Part shown: piece after piece, positions 17,170 through 25,981 of the stretch
How the letters are laid out: the number at the start of each line of letters is the position of its first letter
Numbering within the stretch: the first letter of the stretch is position 1
Origin: an uncultured Chlorobiaceae bacterium
GTDB lineage: Bacteria; Bacteroidota; Chlorobiia; Chlorobiales; Chlorobiaceae
Direction of reading: 5' to 3'
Assembly (NCBI GenBank): GCA_903942355.1
Contig: CAJAOR010000114.1
Coordinates: 1 to 35,848 of the forward strand
DNA length: 35,848 nt
Notes under the pieces: model-generated
The model's database searches: none
Told to the model about the DNA's origin: nothing
The model's input: the letters and a program-made list of their open reading frames with translations, nothing else
Program-made: the position numbers and the translations under genes

Positions 17170-19428
17170 TTATTGCTGTTTCTTATTCAAAATTATATTA
17201 TTTAAAGTCTTAAGCAATTTATCAATGTTGTTGTTTTTTGATGTAGGATTCTTTATAAAATTAATAATTCTCTGAGGTAAGACTTTCTTTATAAATTCCG
17301 GAGGATTATCAAAAAGTTCTTCAATAGAAAGAGTCTGTCTTACACCGCCAAAGTTCAGAATAGGAGCAATTCCAGGAACTCCAAGACGAATAAGCAGTTC
17401 TGCAGAATGCCTCAAGTCTTTGAATTTAGAGCTATCACCAAGACAAACCAATGCGACTATATCACTGTAAATTGCAAGCTGTTCCGTAAGGTGGCTTTTT
17501 AATAATGACGGACTGTCGATACAGATAAAGTCATACTCTTTTTTGACTTCATCAAGCAGGGTTTTTATTAACTGCCGAGGTATAGGATTTGCCGTTATAT
17601 TGCCTGCATACATCATATCAATATTATCACCCGGGGTGGAAATAATGTAATCTTTCCATGACACGCCATTATAGAGATAATCGCATAGTCCTGGTAAATT
17701 AAGCTGAAAATCAGAGTCATTATCAACCACAGGAACCTCAATGTCACCATCTATCATGAGGACTTTTGGAGCAATTCTGGAAAGTGCTTTGGCGCAACTG
17801 AATGCAATTGCTGATGAGCCTACACCTTTTTCAATTCCAGTAAAGAGAATTGTTCTTGTATTATCGCGGTCTTTTTCGCGACAGAACTTTATGGCTAGAC
17901 TGCCTATCTGATGGGCCTTAAAATCATCCGGAGCAATACTCAGATGTTGCTCGTTATCTCTTTGTTTGTCAATATCTGAAATTGTCTGTGTAGGAGGATA
18001 ACCAAGAGCGTGCTCAACGTCAATCGGTCGACGGATGGTATCATCAAAATATTCATAGAGAAAAAACGCACCGCCGACTACGGCGAACGCGCCGAAAAAG
18101 AACATCGTCAAGAGGTTTTTTGTATTTGATTTAAGAGGAGCGCTTGGTGTTCTCGCCAGAGATTCTATGGATATACGTAACGGGGCCTTGTTTTCAATCT
18201 CTATCTCCGTTATTCGAGTATCAAGCATATCGAGAACACCACGCTTATGTTTTACAAACTCAGAGAGACTTTCTCCTTTATGAATCCCTATTGAGACGCG
18301 TTTTGACTCTTTTAAGTTTTTATCGAGTTCATCCTGAATTTGCAACTCAGTTTTTTTAGTTTTTTCTAAATCAGTTTTTGCATGTACCAATTGTGTATTT
18401 ATATCAAGATTTCTCTTGCCATTCAGTACTGATTTTGCCGTAGTCCTAATCTCACTGTGCAACTTGGTTGCGTATTTTTTCATGGCATCCATGCGTTGTT
18501 CAACATAGATCCGGTCTGGATTCTTCGGCGTCAGTCCATCTGTTGTGCTTCTCATTTCCTGGAGTTGCTGATATGTCCAAGAATCTGTTGAATAAAGTGA
18601 TTGGTTATTCATCACCAACTCATCAATAAGAGGGTCTAATGAAAACGAAGATATTTCTTTGCCTTCAGTTTTTATTTTTTCATAATTTGTTTCTGCTTTT
18701 ATTCTTTCAAACATGGCATTGTCATATATGCCTAAAAGTGATATGCTGTTTTTGGCTGCAATGTTAAACTCTTCGGAATATGCTGCGGTCGAAATATCCT
18801 TAGTAAGACTGTCAAGATTTCGCTCATACATAGACATTTGATCTTCAATAGACTTTTTTTGACCGTAAAGATATTTTAGCTTATCTAAATCGATGGTATT
18901 GTTTTTTGTTCGATTGTCGTTAATGTAGACATTCATGAGCTTGTTCACTATTTCTGCAAGCCCCTGTGGTTTGCTTCCGGAAATTATGATCTCCAAGAGA
19001 TGTGTTCCTGGAAACGGCTTGACCGTAATGATATGATCAAGAATATCAGCGCAAACATCTGGCGATTTGATGCCGGGAAACATCGCGCTTCTTTCGCTGG
19101 AACTAAGTTGCTCGACAGTAAGCTTTAGAATATCAAATGATTTTATAGAGTGCGCTTGAGTGTTGGCGTAATCTTTATAATAGTTGACTATAGAGGACTC
19201 ATCAGATGTTGCAATTAATTTGGATATAACCGGGTCAAGCTTTAGAAACGCGTGGACTTCATAGTATGGGTTTTTTATCAAAAAAATTAACGGCGTTAGC
19301 ATTGCGAACAGAAACGAGCCTAAAAAAAGAATAAACAGTCCGTATCGCTTTAAAAAACCGATGATATCGAATGATTTAGAACGATTTCCATAAGGGAGTA
19401 CCTCTCTTACGGCATTTTCTTTAAGCAT
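17170..19428 (-). CDS. Wzc/Wzz-like polysaccharide co-polymerase with degenerate kinase-like ATPase domain
   Basis: A 752-residue inner-membrane protein of the BY-kinase/chain-length-determinant type. TM1 is at about 31-51 and TM2 at about 437-460. Between them is a large periplasmic, coiled-coil-rich region with KLDPVISK and ARTPSAPLKSN just before TM2. The C-terminal cytoplasmic part has a Wzc-like P-loop domain: IEKGVGSSAIAFS at about 532-544, KVLMIDGDIEVP (Walker A') and YDFICIDSPSLL (Walker B). The lysine of the normal GK[ST] P-loop is Ser538 here, and the C-terminus (IINFIKNPTSKNNN onward) has no tyrosine cluster. ATP binding may be weak and tyrosine autophosphorylation appears absent. 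It is next to the ABC transporter and the Wza-like protein and probably controls chain length or opens the exporter. Confidence 0.88.
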   Translation of the reverse strand: MLKENAVREVLPYGNRSKSFDIIGFLKRYGLFILFLGSFLFAMLTPLIFLIKNPYYEVHAFLKLDPVISKLIATSDESSIVNYYKDYANTQAHSIKSFDILKLTVEQLSSSERSAMFPGIKSPDVCADILDHIITVKPFPGTHLLEIIISGSKPQGLAEIVNKLMNVYINDNRTKNNTIDLDKLKYLYGQKKSIEDQMSMYERNLDSLTKDISTAAYSEEFNIAAKNSISLLGIYDNAMFERIKAETNYEKIKTEGKEISSFSLDPLIDELVMNNQSLYSTDSWTYQQLQEMRSTTDGLTPKNPDRIYVEQRMDAMKKYATKLHSEIRTTAKSVLNGKRNLDINTQLVHAKTDLEKTKKTELQIQDELDKNLKESKRVSIGIHKGESLSEFVKHKRGVLDMLDTRITEIEIENKAPLRISIESLARTPSAPLKSNTKNLLTMFFFGAFAVVGGAFFLYEYFDDTIRRPIDVEHALGYPPTQTISDIDKQRDNEQHLSIAPDDFKAHQIGSLAIKFCREKDRDNTRTILFTGIEKGVGSSAIAFSCAKALSRIAPKVLMIDGDIEVPVVDNDSDFQLNLPGLCDYLYNGVSWKDYIISTPGDNIDMMYAGNITANPIPRQLIKTLLDEVKKEYDFICIDSPSLLKSHLTEQLAIYSDIVALVCLGDSSKFKDLRHSAELLIRLGVPGIAPILNFGGVRQTLSIEELFDNPPEFIKKVLPQRIINFIKNPTSKNNNIDKLLKTLNNIILNKKQQ

Positions 19429-19437
19429 ACGTGGAAA

Positions 19438-21198
19438 CTATTTCTTTATAAAGAGCGATGGAGTTCCGTGTGACTCAACTTTTCCATTCTGGAGATTGTA
19501 AACGGTGTCACATTTTTCGATTGTACTTAGTCTGTGGGCAACGATGATGATTGTTTTTGATCCTTGCAGGGCATTTACGGCTTCCATAACCTCTTTTTCA
19601 GTTGCGATATCCAGAGCACTTGTCGCTTCGTCAAGCACGAGTATAGAGGGATTGTGATAGAGTGCGCGAGCGATGCCGATCCGTTGACGTTGGCCGCCCG
19701 AGAGGCGAACGCCCCTCTCACCCACAATGGTATCAAGTCCTTCCGGGAGTTCCTCCACAAATTCTGTAAGATATGCGGCAGAAATCGCCTTTTTTACAGA
19801 CTCTTCATCAATATCTTCGGTTGGCAATCCGAATGCTATGTTTTTCCGAAGCGTATCATCAGTCAAATATATTGATTGTGCTACATAACCGATCTGGTTC
19901 TGCCATCCACGTATGTTTTCTTGAATATCAAGACCGTCTACTTCAATAGAACCAGAATCAGGTTTCAGTAATCCCAGAAGGATATCAACAAGCGTGCTTT
20001 TGCCAGATCCACTTTTTCCGATAAAACCTACAGAGGTCCCCTGCTTAATGGTAAGAGAGATATTGTTGAGGGCAGGAGATGGAGCTGTGGGATAGGTATA
20101 GGAAATATTTTGAAGGACGAGTTGGTTGTTGAATGATTTCGACGCTGTTTCAGGTTTATTTGTTTCATCAACCGGCAGTGCAAGCTCCTTTTGCAGGATA
20201 TCAATGACCGGCGAGCAATATTTTAGCGCCTGTGATGCACCGAGAATCCTGTTTATGGATGGTATTAGGCGGAACGCAGCTACAGCAAAAAGGCCCATCT
20301 TGGGGATGATGTCTCCAATTGCACCTCCCTGAGCTAACGTTGTAATGACAAGCAGTGCAAAAGCGGCAATTGTCAGCAACTCCATGAGCAGGCGGGGTAA
20401 CTGCTGCACGGTTGCGTTTAATTGTACAACACTTGCACGTGCATTGGTATGAACTTTATATCGATGTAAAAATTCAGAATCTCGTCCCAGTAATTTAACA
20501 TCTTTGGCACCACCAAGCCCTTGCTGGAGGTGAAGGAGCCTCATCCCATCATGTAGCTGACGAATTTCACCCCAGTGGGTCATCCTTTTTTTTGTCAGGC
20601 TCATAAATCCAAAACCTGTCAAGCCAAATATGCTGATGATGATAATGCTGCCCACTGGATCGACCAACACGACCATAATGCATATAGCAACAATAACGAG
20701 AGACTCCGTAATGAGTTGTAATGTTGGGGTTACAACGTTATTGGTAAACACCCCAACTTCAGTAATCACATTTTGGATTAACAGAGCGGAGTTTTGCTGC
20801 AGGTGAAATGCGTATGGCTGACGCAGGTAGATAGTGAAGAGGCGAAGCGAGAGCCTTGCCTCTACATTGGAGATAAAGCGATTTTGGGCCCAGGCCAGCA
20901 AGCCTAAATAAACAGCCTTGCAGAGATAGACACAAAACAGCAGCAGGACGCCACCGATCAAGAGTGTATTAGGATCCGGGTTCCCTAAAAATTGGAGCAG
21001 CGGACGGATAGCCGGATATTTTTCGGCGATATTATGTGCAGAAAAAATTGCAAGCGTCGGTATCACTAAACCGATACCAAGCGTTTCAAGACAAACACCG
21101 ATAAGCATTAAAAAAAGCAATATCGTAATGTTTACTCGCTCTTTTGGTAGCAGGAACAGCTTAGCTTTTTTATGTAACGACAGGAAAGAGAGAGTCAT
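19438..21198 (-). CDS. ABC transporter with fused membrane and ATPase domains (flippase/exporter type)
   Basis: A 586-residue half-transporter: six membrane helices in residues 25-320, then an ATPase domain with Walker A GKSGSGKST at 394-402, signature LSGGQRQRIGIARAL from 499, Walker B ILVLDE at 519-524 and the switch His in IIVAHRLSTIE. The architecture is that of MsbA/PglK-like exporters, which flip lipid-linked oligosaccharides or lipids and act as homodimers. No Wzx flippase is present in the window, so this protein is the best candidate for moving the lipid-linked repeat unit across the inner membrane. It lies between the Wza-like and Wzc-like genes, 9 bp from the latter. Confidence 0.92.
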   Translation of the reverse strand: MTLSFLSLHKKAKLFLLPKERVNITILLFLMLIGVCLETLGIGLVIPTLAIFSAHNIAEKYPAIRPLLQFLGNPDPNTLLIGGVLLLFCVYLCKAVYLGLLAWAQNRFISNVEARLSLRLFTIYLRQPYAFHLQQNSALLIQNVITEVGVFTNNVVTPTLQLITESLVIVAICIMVVLVDPVGSIIIISIFGLTGFGFMSLTKKRMTHWGEIRQLHDGMRLLHLQQGLGGAKDVKLLGRDSEFLHRYKVHTNARASVVQLNATVQQLPRLLMELLTIAAFALLVITTLAQGGAIGDIIPKMGLFAVAAFRLIPSINRILGASQALKYCSPVIDILQKELALPVDETNKPETASKSFNNQLVLQNISYTYPTAPSPALNNISLTIKQGTSVGFIGKSGSGKSTLVDILLGLLKPDSGSIEVDGLDIQENIRGWQNQIGYVAQSIYLTDDTLRKNIAFGLPTEDIDEESVKKAISAAYLTEFVEELPEGLDTIVGERGVRLSGGQRQRIGIARALYHNPSILVLDEATSALDIATEKEVMEAVNALQGSKTIIIVAHRLSTIEKCDTVYNLQNGKVESHGTPSLFIKK

Positions 21199-21222
21199 CT
21201 TTTTGTTTTTTCGATTGTTTAT

Positions 21223-22287
21223 CTATTTGCCGAAGGAGTTGATTATCGTTGAATTTCCTTTGATGAGATTCATATCTCCTATGCCCATACTCATTATTTG
21301 CAACGAAGGCATAAGTTTTTCGAGGGTATAGTTGAACTTTGCCATACCTGTTGCACTGATATAGACAATATCATTAGGCAACAGCGTGAAGTTTTGACTG
21401 AAGTCTCCATGGGCGATAAGTTTATTGAGATTAACCGTAATGACGTCGCCCTTCACTTCCTGTTGCCTGACAATAAATACTTTTTCGGGGTTTGCATCTT
21501 TGTTCAACCCTCCTGAAAGCATGATTGCTTTCAGGACGTTCATACCATCTTTCAATTGCACGGCGCCTGGATTTTTTACCTCTCCCATCACATAGACAAT
21601 TTCATCATTCAGTTCAGGAAGGAAAATCACATCATTGTTTCTGATCGGTGCATTCAGGCTCATATTGCCGTTTTTAAGGAGATCCTGAAGATCGATCCAT
21701 ATAACACTGTTATTGCCTCGGATGATCGAGCATCTTGTCATTTTGCCCTGATCAGGAAGTCCCCCAGCAAGAGCAAGGCCTTCAAGCAAGGTCCCATTGC
21801 CAGGGAAGTTTATGACACCAGGCTTAGCAACCCGGCCAAGTACAAAAGCCTTGTTGTTATGAAACTCTTTGATCTGTACCGTTACTTCAGGCTCTGTATA
21901 GAGTACCTCAAGTTTTGACGTTAACAATTTTTGCACCTCTTCGGAGGTGTAGTTGATGACATTGAGATTGCCTACTCTGGGCATAGCGATAAAGCCGTCA
22001 GGTGAGACCAGTATATTCTCCTGCGAAAGCTCAGGCCTCCGCCAAACCTTGATAGTGACTAGATCACCCGGGCCCAAACGATACTGATAGGTCTCCTTGG
22101 GTCTTATAGCTTCTAACTGCTCTTTGGTGGCAAACTTCTGGTTTTTTTGGGGAAGTTCAATACTGAAATCTCTCTCAGGAGGAGCAGGGACACGGGTGGG
22201 TTTTGGCGAAATGCCACTGCATGCACTTATCATCACTGAGAGCATAATGCCGCATAGTATGGTAATTATATGTTGTTGTAACCTCAT
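21223..22287 (-). CDS. Polysaccharide export outer-membrane lipoprotein (Wza/KpsD-like)
   Basis: A 354-residue lipoprotein. The signal peptide ends in VMISAC with Cys23 as the lipidation site. The poly_export domain follows (YQYRLGPGDLVTIKVWRRPE and VSPDGFIAMPRVG), then SLBB-type repeats starting near AFVLGRVAKPGVINFPGNG and VYVMGEVKNPGAVQLKDG. These proteins form the outer-membrane channel for capsule and exopolysaccharide. The C-terminal segment after ISATGMAKFNY is short and ends in NSTIINSFGK, possibly the amphipathic helix that crosses the outer membrane. It begins after a 170-bp spacer that may contain its own promoter and a weak terminator, so the export genes may form a separate transcriptional unit. 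Confidence 0.92.
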   Translation of the reverse strand: MRLQQHIITILCGIMLSVMISACSGISPKPTRVPAPPERDFSIELPQKNQKFATKEQLEAIRPKETYQYRLGPGDLVTIKVWRRPELSQENILVSPDGFIAMPRVGNLNVINYTSEEVQKLLTSKLEVLYTEPEVTVQIKEFHNNKAFVLGRVAKPGVINFPGNGTLLEGLALAGGLPDQGKMTRCSIIRGNNSVIWIDLQDLLKNGNMSLNAPIRNNDVIFLPELNDEIVYVMGEVKNPGAVQLKDGMNVLKAIMLSGGLNKDANPEKVFIVRQQEVKGDVITVNLNKLIAHGDFSQNFTLLPNDIVYISATGMAKFNYTLEKLMPSLQIMSMGIGDMNLIKGNSTIINSFGK

Positions 22288-22335
22288 GGAGCCATCAAAA
22301 AAAAATGTTGCCGAGTGTATCGTTTAAAATAATAC

Positions 22336-22358
22336 AAAAAAATTGCCGATAGCTCGGT
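22336..22358 (-). terminator. Weak hairpin plus T-run between acetyltransferase and export gene
   Basis: On the minus strand CCGA-GCTA-TCGG is followed by CAA and seven T. The stem is only four base pairs, so this is a weak candidate terminator or attenuator about 50-70 nt upstream of the Wza-like start codon. Confidence 0.25.
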
Positions 22359-22457
22359 TGAATTAAATTTTTATCCTATAGGTGATTACGGTGAATCTCG
22401 TTTTTGTTCTGCCAGTCATATAGCAAGCTTTAGGGCTCTTCTCTCTGATGTTGTGAG

Positions 22458-22991
22458 TCAGGCGGTGACCGAAAGGGAGAGACGCTCTTTATGGGGAATA
22501 ACTTTTGCTGGAATACCTACGGCAAGGCAGTTGTCGGGGACTGAGGTTATTACTACGGCATTGGCGCCGATATCGACATTGTTGCCGATAGTGATATTGC
22601 CGAGGATTTTTGCCCCGGTGCCGATATTGACATTGTTGCCGATTGAGGGGGCGACTTTTTGGTCAATATTTTTCAGGCCGATTGTTACTCCGTTTCGGAT
22701 AATGCAGTTATCGCCGAAACTGGCATAACCGCTGACAATGATATCACCAAAATGCTCAATACGGAAATTTGCTCCAACCGGAACCTCACAGGGAAGTTCT
22801 ATACCCGTAAGCACCTGTACGATTTTATAGAGAAATTTGTAAAGGAGAGAAAAGGGGCGCCGGATAATCCCGTTTTTTAAGGTGTAACGCCAGCGTCCGA
22901 ACCTGTAGACGATCATTACCCAAAAGCCTTGTGAGCTCCAGACTCCATTATAGGTTGCTAAATCAGCTCGAATGTTCGAAAAGAGAGTCAT
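22458..22991 (-). CDS. Serine O-acetyltransferase-like hexapeptide protein
   Basis: A 177-residue CysE-like left-handed beta-helix protein. The N-terminus (ADLATYNGVWSSQGFWVMIV and YRFGRWRYTL) is short compared with true CysE. The hexapeptide repeats run from about residue 75: FRIEHFGDIIVSGYASFGDN, CIIRNGVTIGLKN, GNNVNIGTGAKILGNITIGN and IGANAVVITSVP, followed by LAVGIPAKVI. The short N-terminal domain and the context suggest acetylation of a sugar in the polysaccharide instead of cysteine synthesis. It is 13 bp downstream of a GT2 gene and is the last gene before a 170-bp spacer. Confidence 0.85.
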   Translation of the reverse strand: MTLFSNIRADLATYNGVWSSQGFWVMIVYRFGRWRYTLKNGIIRRPFSLLYKFLYKIVQVLTGIELPCEVPVGANFRIEHFGDIIVSGYASFGDNCIIRNGVTIGLKNIDQKVAPSIGNNVNIGTGAKILGNITIGNNVDIGANAVVITSVPDNCLAVGIPAKVIPHKERLSLSVTA

Positions 22992-23004
22992 AAGTGACAG
23001 GTGA

Positions 23005-23976
23005 TTACCAGGGTGTCGGAGGTGAAAGAGTGCCTAAACGGGTATCAGAAAGCGACTGGAGAATCAGCTTGCTTATTGCCATGGCTGCAGCTCGTTTTTT
23101 AGCAGCATCTTTTGAGGGCAGCAGATTTTTTATGTATCGGGCGACATACCAGAGCAGTTCGACGCCTGTGGCCAATAACATAGAGATAAGGCCTTTGTTT
23201 TTGCGGTAATAGAGGCACTCACCGCGCATCCTGAAGGAGAGAACCTGTGCTGCTCTCACATCAATCGTTTTGTCTTTTCTTGTTTTACTGCTCGCCCCGC
23301 CTATGTGTATCACCTCGGCATCCGGAGTGAAATAGACTTTCCATCCTGCTTTTTTGGCACGAAGGCAGAGGTCGGTCTCCTCATAGTAGAGGTAGAAGCG
23401 ATTGTCGAAAAATCCGATTGCGTCGAGCATCTCCTTACGAACAATGGTATAGGTGCCTGGTACCCAATCGACTTCTATAGGCCTGTCGTGAGCAAATCCG
23501 CCGAATTCGTGGTGGTTCAGGATAGGGGATGTTGGGAATTTTCCGCTGATTCCCGAGAGTGTAAGCAGCTTGTAGAGTGCATTAGGAAACCGGCGCGCCG
23601 ATGGCTCAATATGGCCTTCCGGTGAAATTATTTTGCCTCCGCAAAGGCCGCACTGCGGGGTGCGATCCATAAACTCTATGCAGTGTTGAATTGATGAAGG
23701 CCTGATATAGGCATCGGGGTTGAGCAGAATGATATATCGGCCGGTTGCGTGCTCGAACGCCTGATTATTCGCTGCGGCAAAGCCAACGTTTTGAGTGTTT
23801 GCAGTCAGGCGCACAGAAGGGAATTCACTCTGCACCATAAGGGCTGAATCGTCGGTGGAGTTGTTGTCGACAACAAAAACCTCGAGATCAATACCCGTAC
23901 TATGGGTAAAAAGGGCCTGGAGGCAGTTACGGAGGATATCCTTTGTGTTGTAACTGACAATAATTACTGATACCAT
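23005..23976 (-). CDS. GT2-family glycosyltransferase (rhamnosyltransferase-like)
   Basis: About 323 residues with a GT-A domain at the N-terminus: VSVIIVSYNTKDILRNCLQA, VFVVDNNSTDDS, NVGFAAANNQAF and the LLNPDAYIRPSS metal-binding region. Later motifs are VDWVPGTYTIVRKEML, YYEETDLCLRAKKAGW and VIHIGGASS. This set is typical of WbbL-like rhamnosyltransferases of family GT2. A C-terminal amphipathic or membrane-associated segment is near residue 270. The second ATG (23976) is preferred because AGGA lies 5 nt before it; the first ATG (23982) is two codons upstream with no spacing for a Shine-Dalgarno sequence. Confidence 0.87.
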   Translation of the reverse strand: MVSVIIVSYNTKDILRNCLQALFTHSTGIDLEVFVVDNNSTDDSALMVQSEFPSVRLTANTQNVGFAAANNQAFEHATGRYIILLNPDAYIRPSSIQHCIEFMDRTPQCGLCGGKIISPEGHIEPSARRFPNALYKLLTLSGISGKFPTSPILNHHEFGGFAHDRPIEVDWVPGTYTIVRKEMLDAIGFFDNRFYLYYEETDLCLRAKKAGWKVYFTPDAEVIHIGGASSKTRKDKTIDVRAAQVLSFRMRGECLYYRKNKGLISMLLATGVELLWYVARYIKNLLPSKDAAKKRAAAMAISKLILQSLSDTRLGTLSPPTPW

Positions 23977-24001
23977 GTGCATCCTGAGGTAGTTTGGTTG
24001 G

Positions 24002-24445
24002 TTATGAATGTATCGGTCTAGCCACGTCCACCTGTTTGGTCATCAACAGAGTGTTTTTGCCGTTACTTCTGGAGTAGGAGACCTTATCCATAAGGTGATT
24101 GATAAGAAACAGTCCGTACCCTCCCTCCGGATAACTGGATATCACAGGGCTGTGTGTTTGAGGGTTGAACTGCGAATTAGAGTCAATCATGGTTGCTGTA
24201 AGCTCTTGCTTATTGGTGGTTAAGGTGATTGTGACCTCTTTTGCCTTATTGGAAGGGTCAGCATATCGTACAGAATTTGTAAAAGATTCGCTGATGGAGA
24301 GTTCGAACGCATGAGCAAATTCGGAAATGTTGCTGGTAGCGCGTGTTTCATGAGCAAAAATTTCAGCGATATTGCGAGCTATAACCGAAACTAACTTGAC
24401 ATAGATTAAATCGCCCTGCAGGGTAAGGGTGAGTATCTTTTTCAT
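24002..24445 (-). CDS. RsbW-like serine kinase/anti-sigma ATPase (HATPase_c_2), copy A
   Basis: A 147-residue GHKL ATPase of the RsbW/SpoIIAB type, which phosphorylates a STAS partner or binds a target protein. The N-box is ELSISESFTNSVRYA and the G2 box is YPEGGYGLFLI followed by a LMDKVSY strand. The G1 box, normally DxGxGF, reads DSNSQF, lacking both glycines. It is clearly paralogous to the ATPase at 29985-30422 and shares its altered G1 box, SISE/SVSE N-box and QFNP segment. It lies directly after the broken STAS gene, so its cognate antagonist is lost here. It could be served by the intact STAS proteins at 25982 or 30461. Confidence 0.85.
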   Translation of the reverse strand: MKKILTLTLQGDLIYVKLVSVIARNIAEIFAHETRATSNISEFAHAFELSISESFTNSVRYADPSNKAKEVTITLTTNKQELTATMIDSNSQFNPQTHSPVISSYPEGGYGLFLINHLMDKVSYSRSNGKNTLLMTKQVDVARPIHS

Positions 24446-24471
24446 ATAAGAGCTATAAAATTTTTGACTGA

Positions 24472-24599
24472 TTACATAGCTGTCGCTGCAACGTCATCAT
24501 ATAAAGCAACTGACTCTCCGGTGACTGCTCGATATGGCTAAGAATGCCTTGCAGTGAGACAATCGGAACGTTATTGCTGTTTTTTTCAATGACAGTCAT
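24472..24599 (-). pseudogene. STAS-domain anti-sigma antagonist gene with internal deletion
   Basis: The ATG at 24599 overlaps the stop of the fusion gene (ATGA). The first 20 codons give MTVIEKNSNNVPIVSLQGIL, which aligns without gaps with the start of the intact STAS protein at 30784 (11 of 20 residues identical). Soon after, the reading shifts. In another frame TGESVALYDDVAATAM and a TAA match the STAS C-terminus (DIYDDVSAAAEA). The middle, including the DSSGLG phosphorylation motif and about 65-70 codons, is missing. The original frame reads on to a TAG at 24453-24455 and would make only 48 residues. It sits between the fusion gene and an RsbW-like gene, the same order as the intact block at 30 kb. 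Confidence 0.8.
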
Positions 24600-25972
24600 A
24601 CGGTATCTTCTTGATGTATTCTGTTGAAAAGAGCTTTTTGTGTCATTGCTATATCCTTAAAAGGATTGCTGTGAACCGCATAGTAATGATTGACGATATC
24701 TGAATCAATATCATTTTGCGGCCAATCTTCAGCTTCGGCATAACTGAAAACGCCAGGTCTGAGATGCGCTTTGCTCTCCTGAGTCACCTCAACCGGTCGG
24801 CTTCCGATAAGATCAAGATGGCCACTCAGTACCTTAAAAAGCCACATATAGCGATCCAGGGAAAAAAAAGCAGCCAGAGCACTCAGCATGCCCTTTTTTC
24901 TTAGAGTCGTCACTGGCAGAGCCACCTTGCACCGTGGTTTCGCGGAGTGATAGATTGTTGTTTTTGTCGACCAGGAGCCTCGTAACTCAAGTATCGGTCT
25001 TAAAAGAAGATAAGGAAGCAATAGGAGAGTAATGAGCGATATCGCAATACAGCCGTGCACGATCCTTAGGAAGAGAGTTGCTGAACCGCCGGTTTGGCTT
25101 ATGCTACTTAAAAGATGCGGGTCTTCCATTGTTAGCGATTGCCCGCTTTCGGGGTCAATAAGAACATTGCCGGAGGCAATTTTTCTTTCAACTTCAAGCT
25201 GTTCACCAATAAAGGTGTTATCCATAACTATGCTTGATGCAACAGTGCTTTTCCTGTCGACAATCACATTGTTGCCAATGATTGCTGCCGGCCCGATTAC
25301 TGAACCGGCAAGTATCTGGACGTTGTTGCCGATAATGACCGGTTTAACAATTTTCGCGCTTTTTTGAATGACAACATTTCTGCCAATGTAGCATCCCGCC
25401 TCATTGTTATACCCCGGTAGCACGTAGTGTAACAATCTGTTGTGCAGCAGATCTTTGGCGAGTTCATAGTACTGCCCTGCAGAGTCAAGAACAACAGTCG
25501 ATAAGGGAGGAGTCTCGCGGCTGTTTTCTGAAGCGACAGGCGAGCCGGTCAGGCTGAGGGTTTTTTGGTCGAAACCCAAAACATCGCCTGATGGAAGGGA
25601 CGCAAAAAAAGAGCGGTAGTCAGCATTTTTATTGTAATGAAAAAAAAGAATGTTGTTGATAATCATAATCCGTTCATTCGAACAGAATTTGCTGTTTTTT
25701 TCCAGGATTTTATTGAGGCTGTCCGATGGCAGAGAGTTCGCATAACTGATATCAATGCCCCATCTATCGCCTTTTTCGCAAAAGTCTGCAACATCGTTGA
25801 TTGTTTCATCACTTATAATCCTGATAGCGGTGCTGCCAGCCAGGATAGAAAAATCAATGAAAAACTCGATAAACGGCTTGTTGCACAGGGGAACGAGCAG
25901 CGGATGATGGCCGGGCAAGATATCGTGCAACCAGGGATAATCGACCCCTTTTGTGATAATTATTGTTTTCAT
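24596..25972 (-). CDS. Fusion of degenerate sugar nucleotidyltransferase, hexapeptide helix and sugar-transferase-like domain
   Basis: A 458-residue protein of three parts. Residues 1-180 resemble NDP-sugar pyrophosphorylases (PLLVPLCNKPFIEFFID at about 24-40), but the catalytic loop, normally AGGxGTRL, reads TKGVDYPW. Residues 195-265 are left-handed helix hexapeptides (YIGRNVVIQKSAKI, IIGNNVQILAGSVIGPAAII). A membrane helix lies at about 300-325, and the C-terminal part matches the end of polyisoprenyl-phosphate sugar transferases (SGHLDLIGSRPVEV at about 383-396, then LRPGVFSYAEAEDWPQ). The usual FKFRSM and LDELPQL motifs of that family are missing or altered. It may be a regulatory or scaffold partner of the intact sugar transferase two genes upstream. 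Its last codons are duplicated at 30781-30840. Confidence 0.75.
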   Translation of the reverse strand: MKTIIITKGVDYPWLHDILPGHHPLLVPLCNKPFIEFFIDFSILAGSTAIRIISDETINDVADFCEKGDRWGIDISYANSLPSDSLNKILEKNSKFCSNERIMIINNILFFHYNKNADYRSFFASLPSGDVLGFDQKTLSLTGSPVASENSRETPPLSTVVLDSAGQYYELAKDLLHNRLLHYVLPGYNNEAGCYIGRNVVIQKSAKIVKPVIIGNNVQILAGSVIGPAAIIGNNVIVDRKSTVASSIVMDNTFIGEQLEVERKIASGNVLIDPESGQSLTMEDPHLLSSISQTGGSATLFLRIVHGCIAISLITLLLLPYLLLRPILELRGSWSTKTTIYHSAKPRCKVALPVTTLRKKGMLSALAAFFSLDRYMWLFKVLSGHLDLIGSRPVEVTQESKAHLRPGVFSYAEAEDWPQNDIDSDIVNHYYAVHSNPFKDIAMTQKALFNRIHQEDTV

Positions 25973-25981
25973 GGTCCCAGC

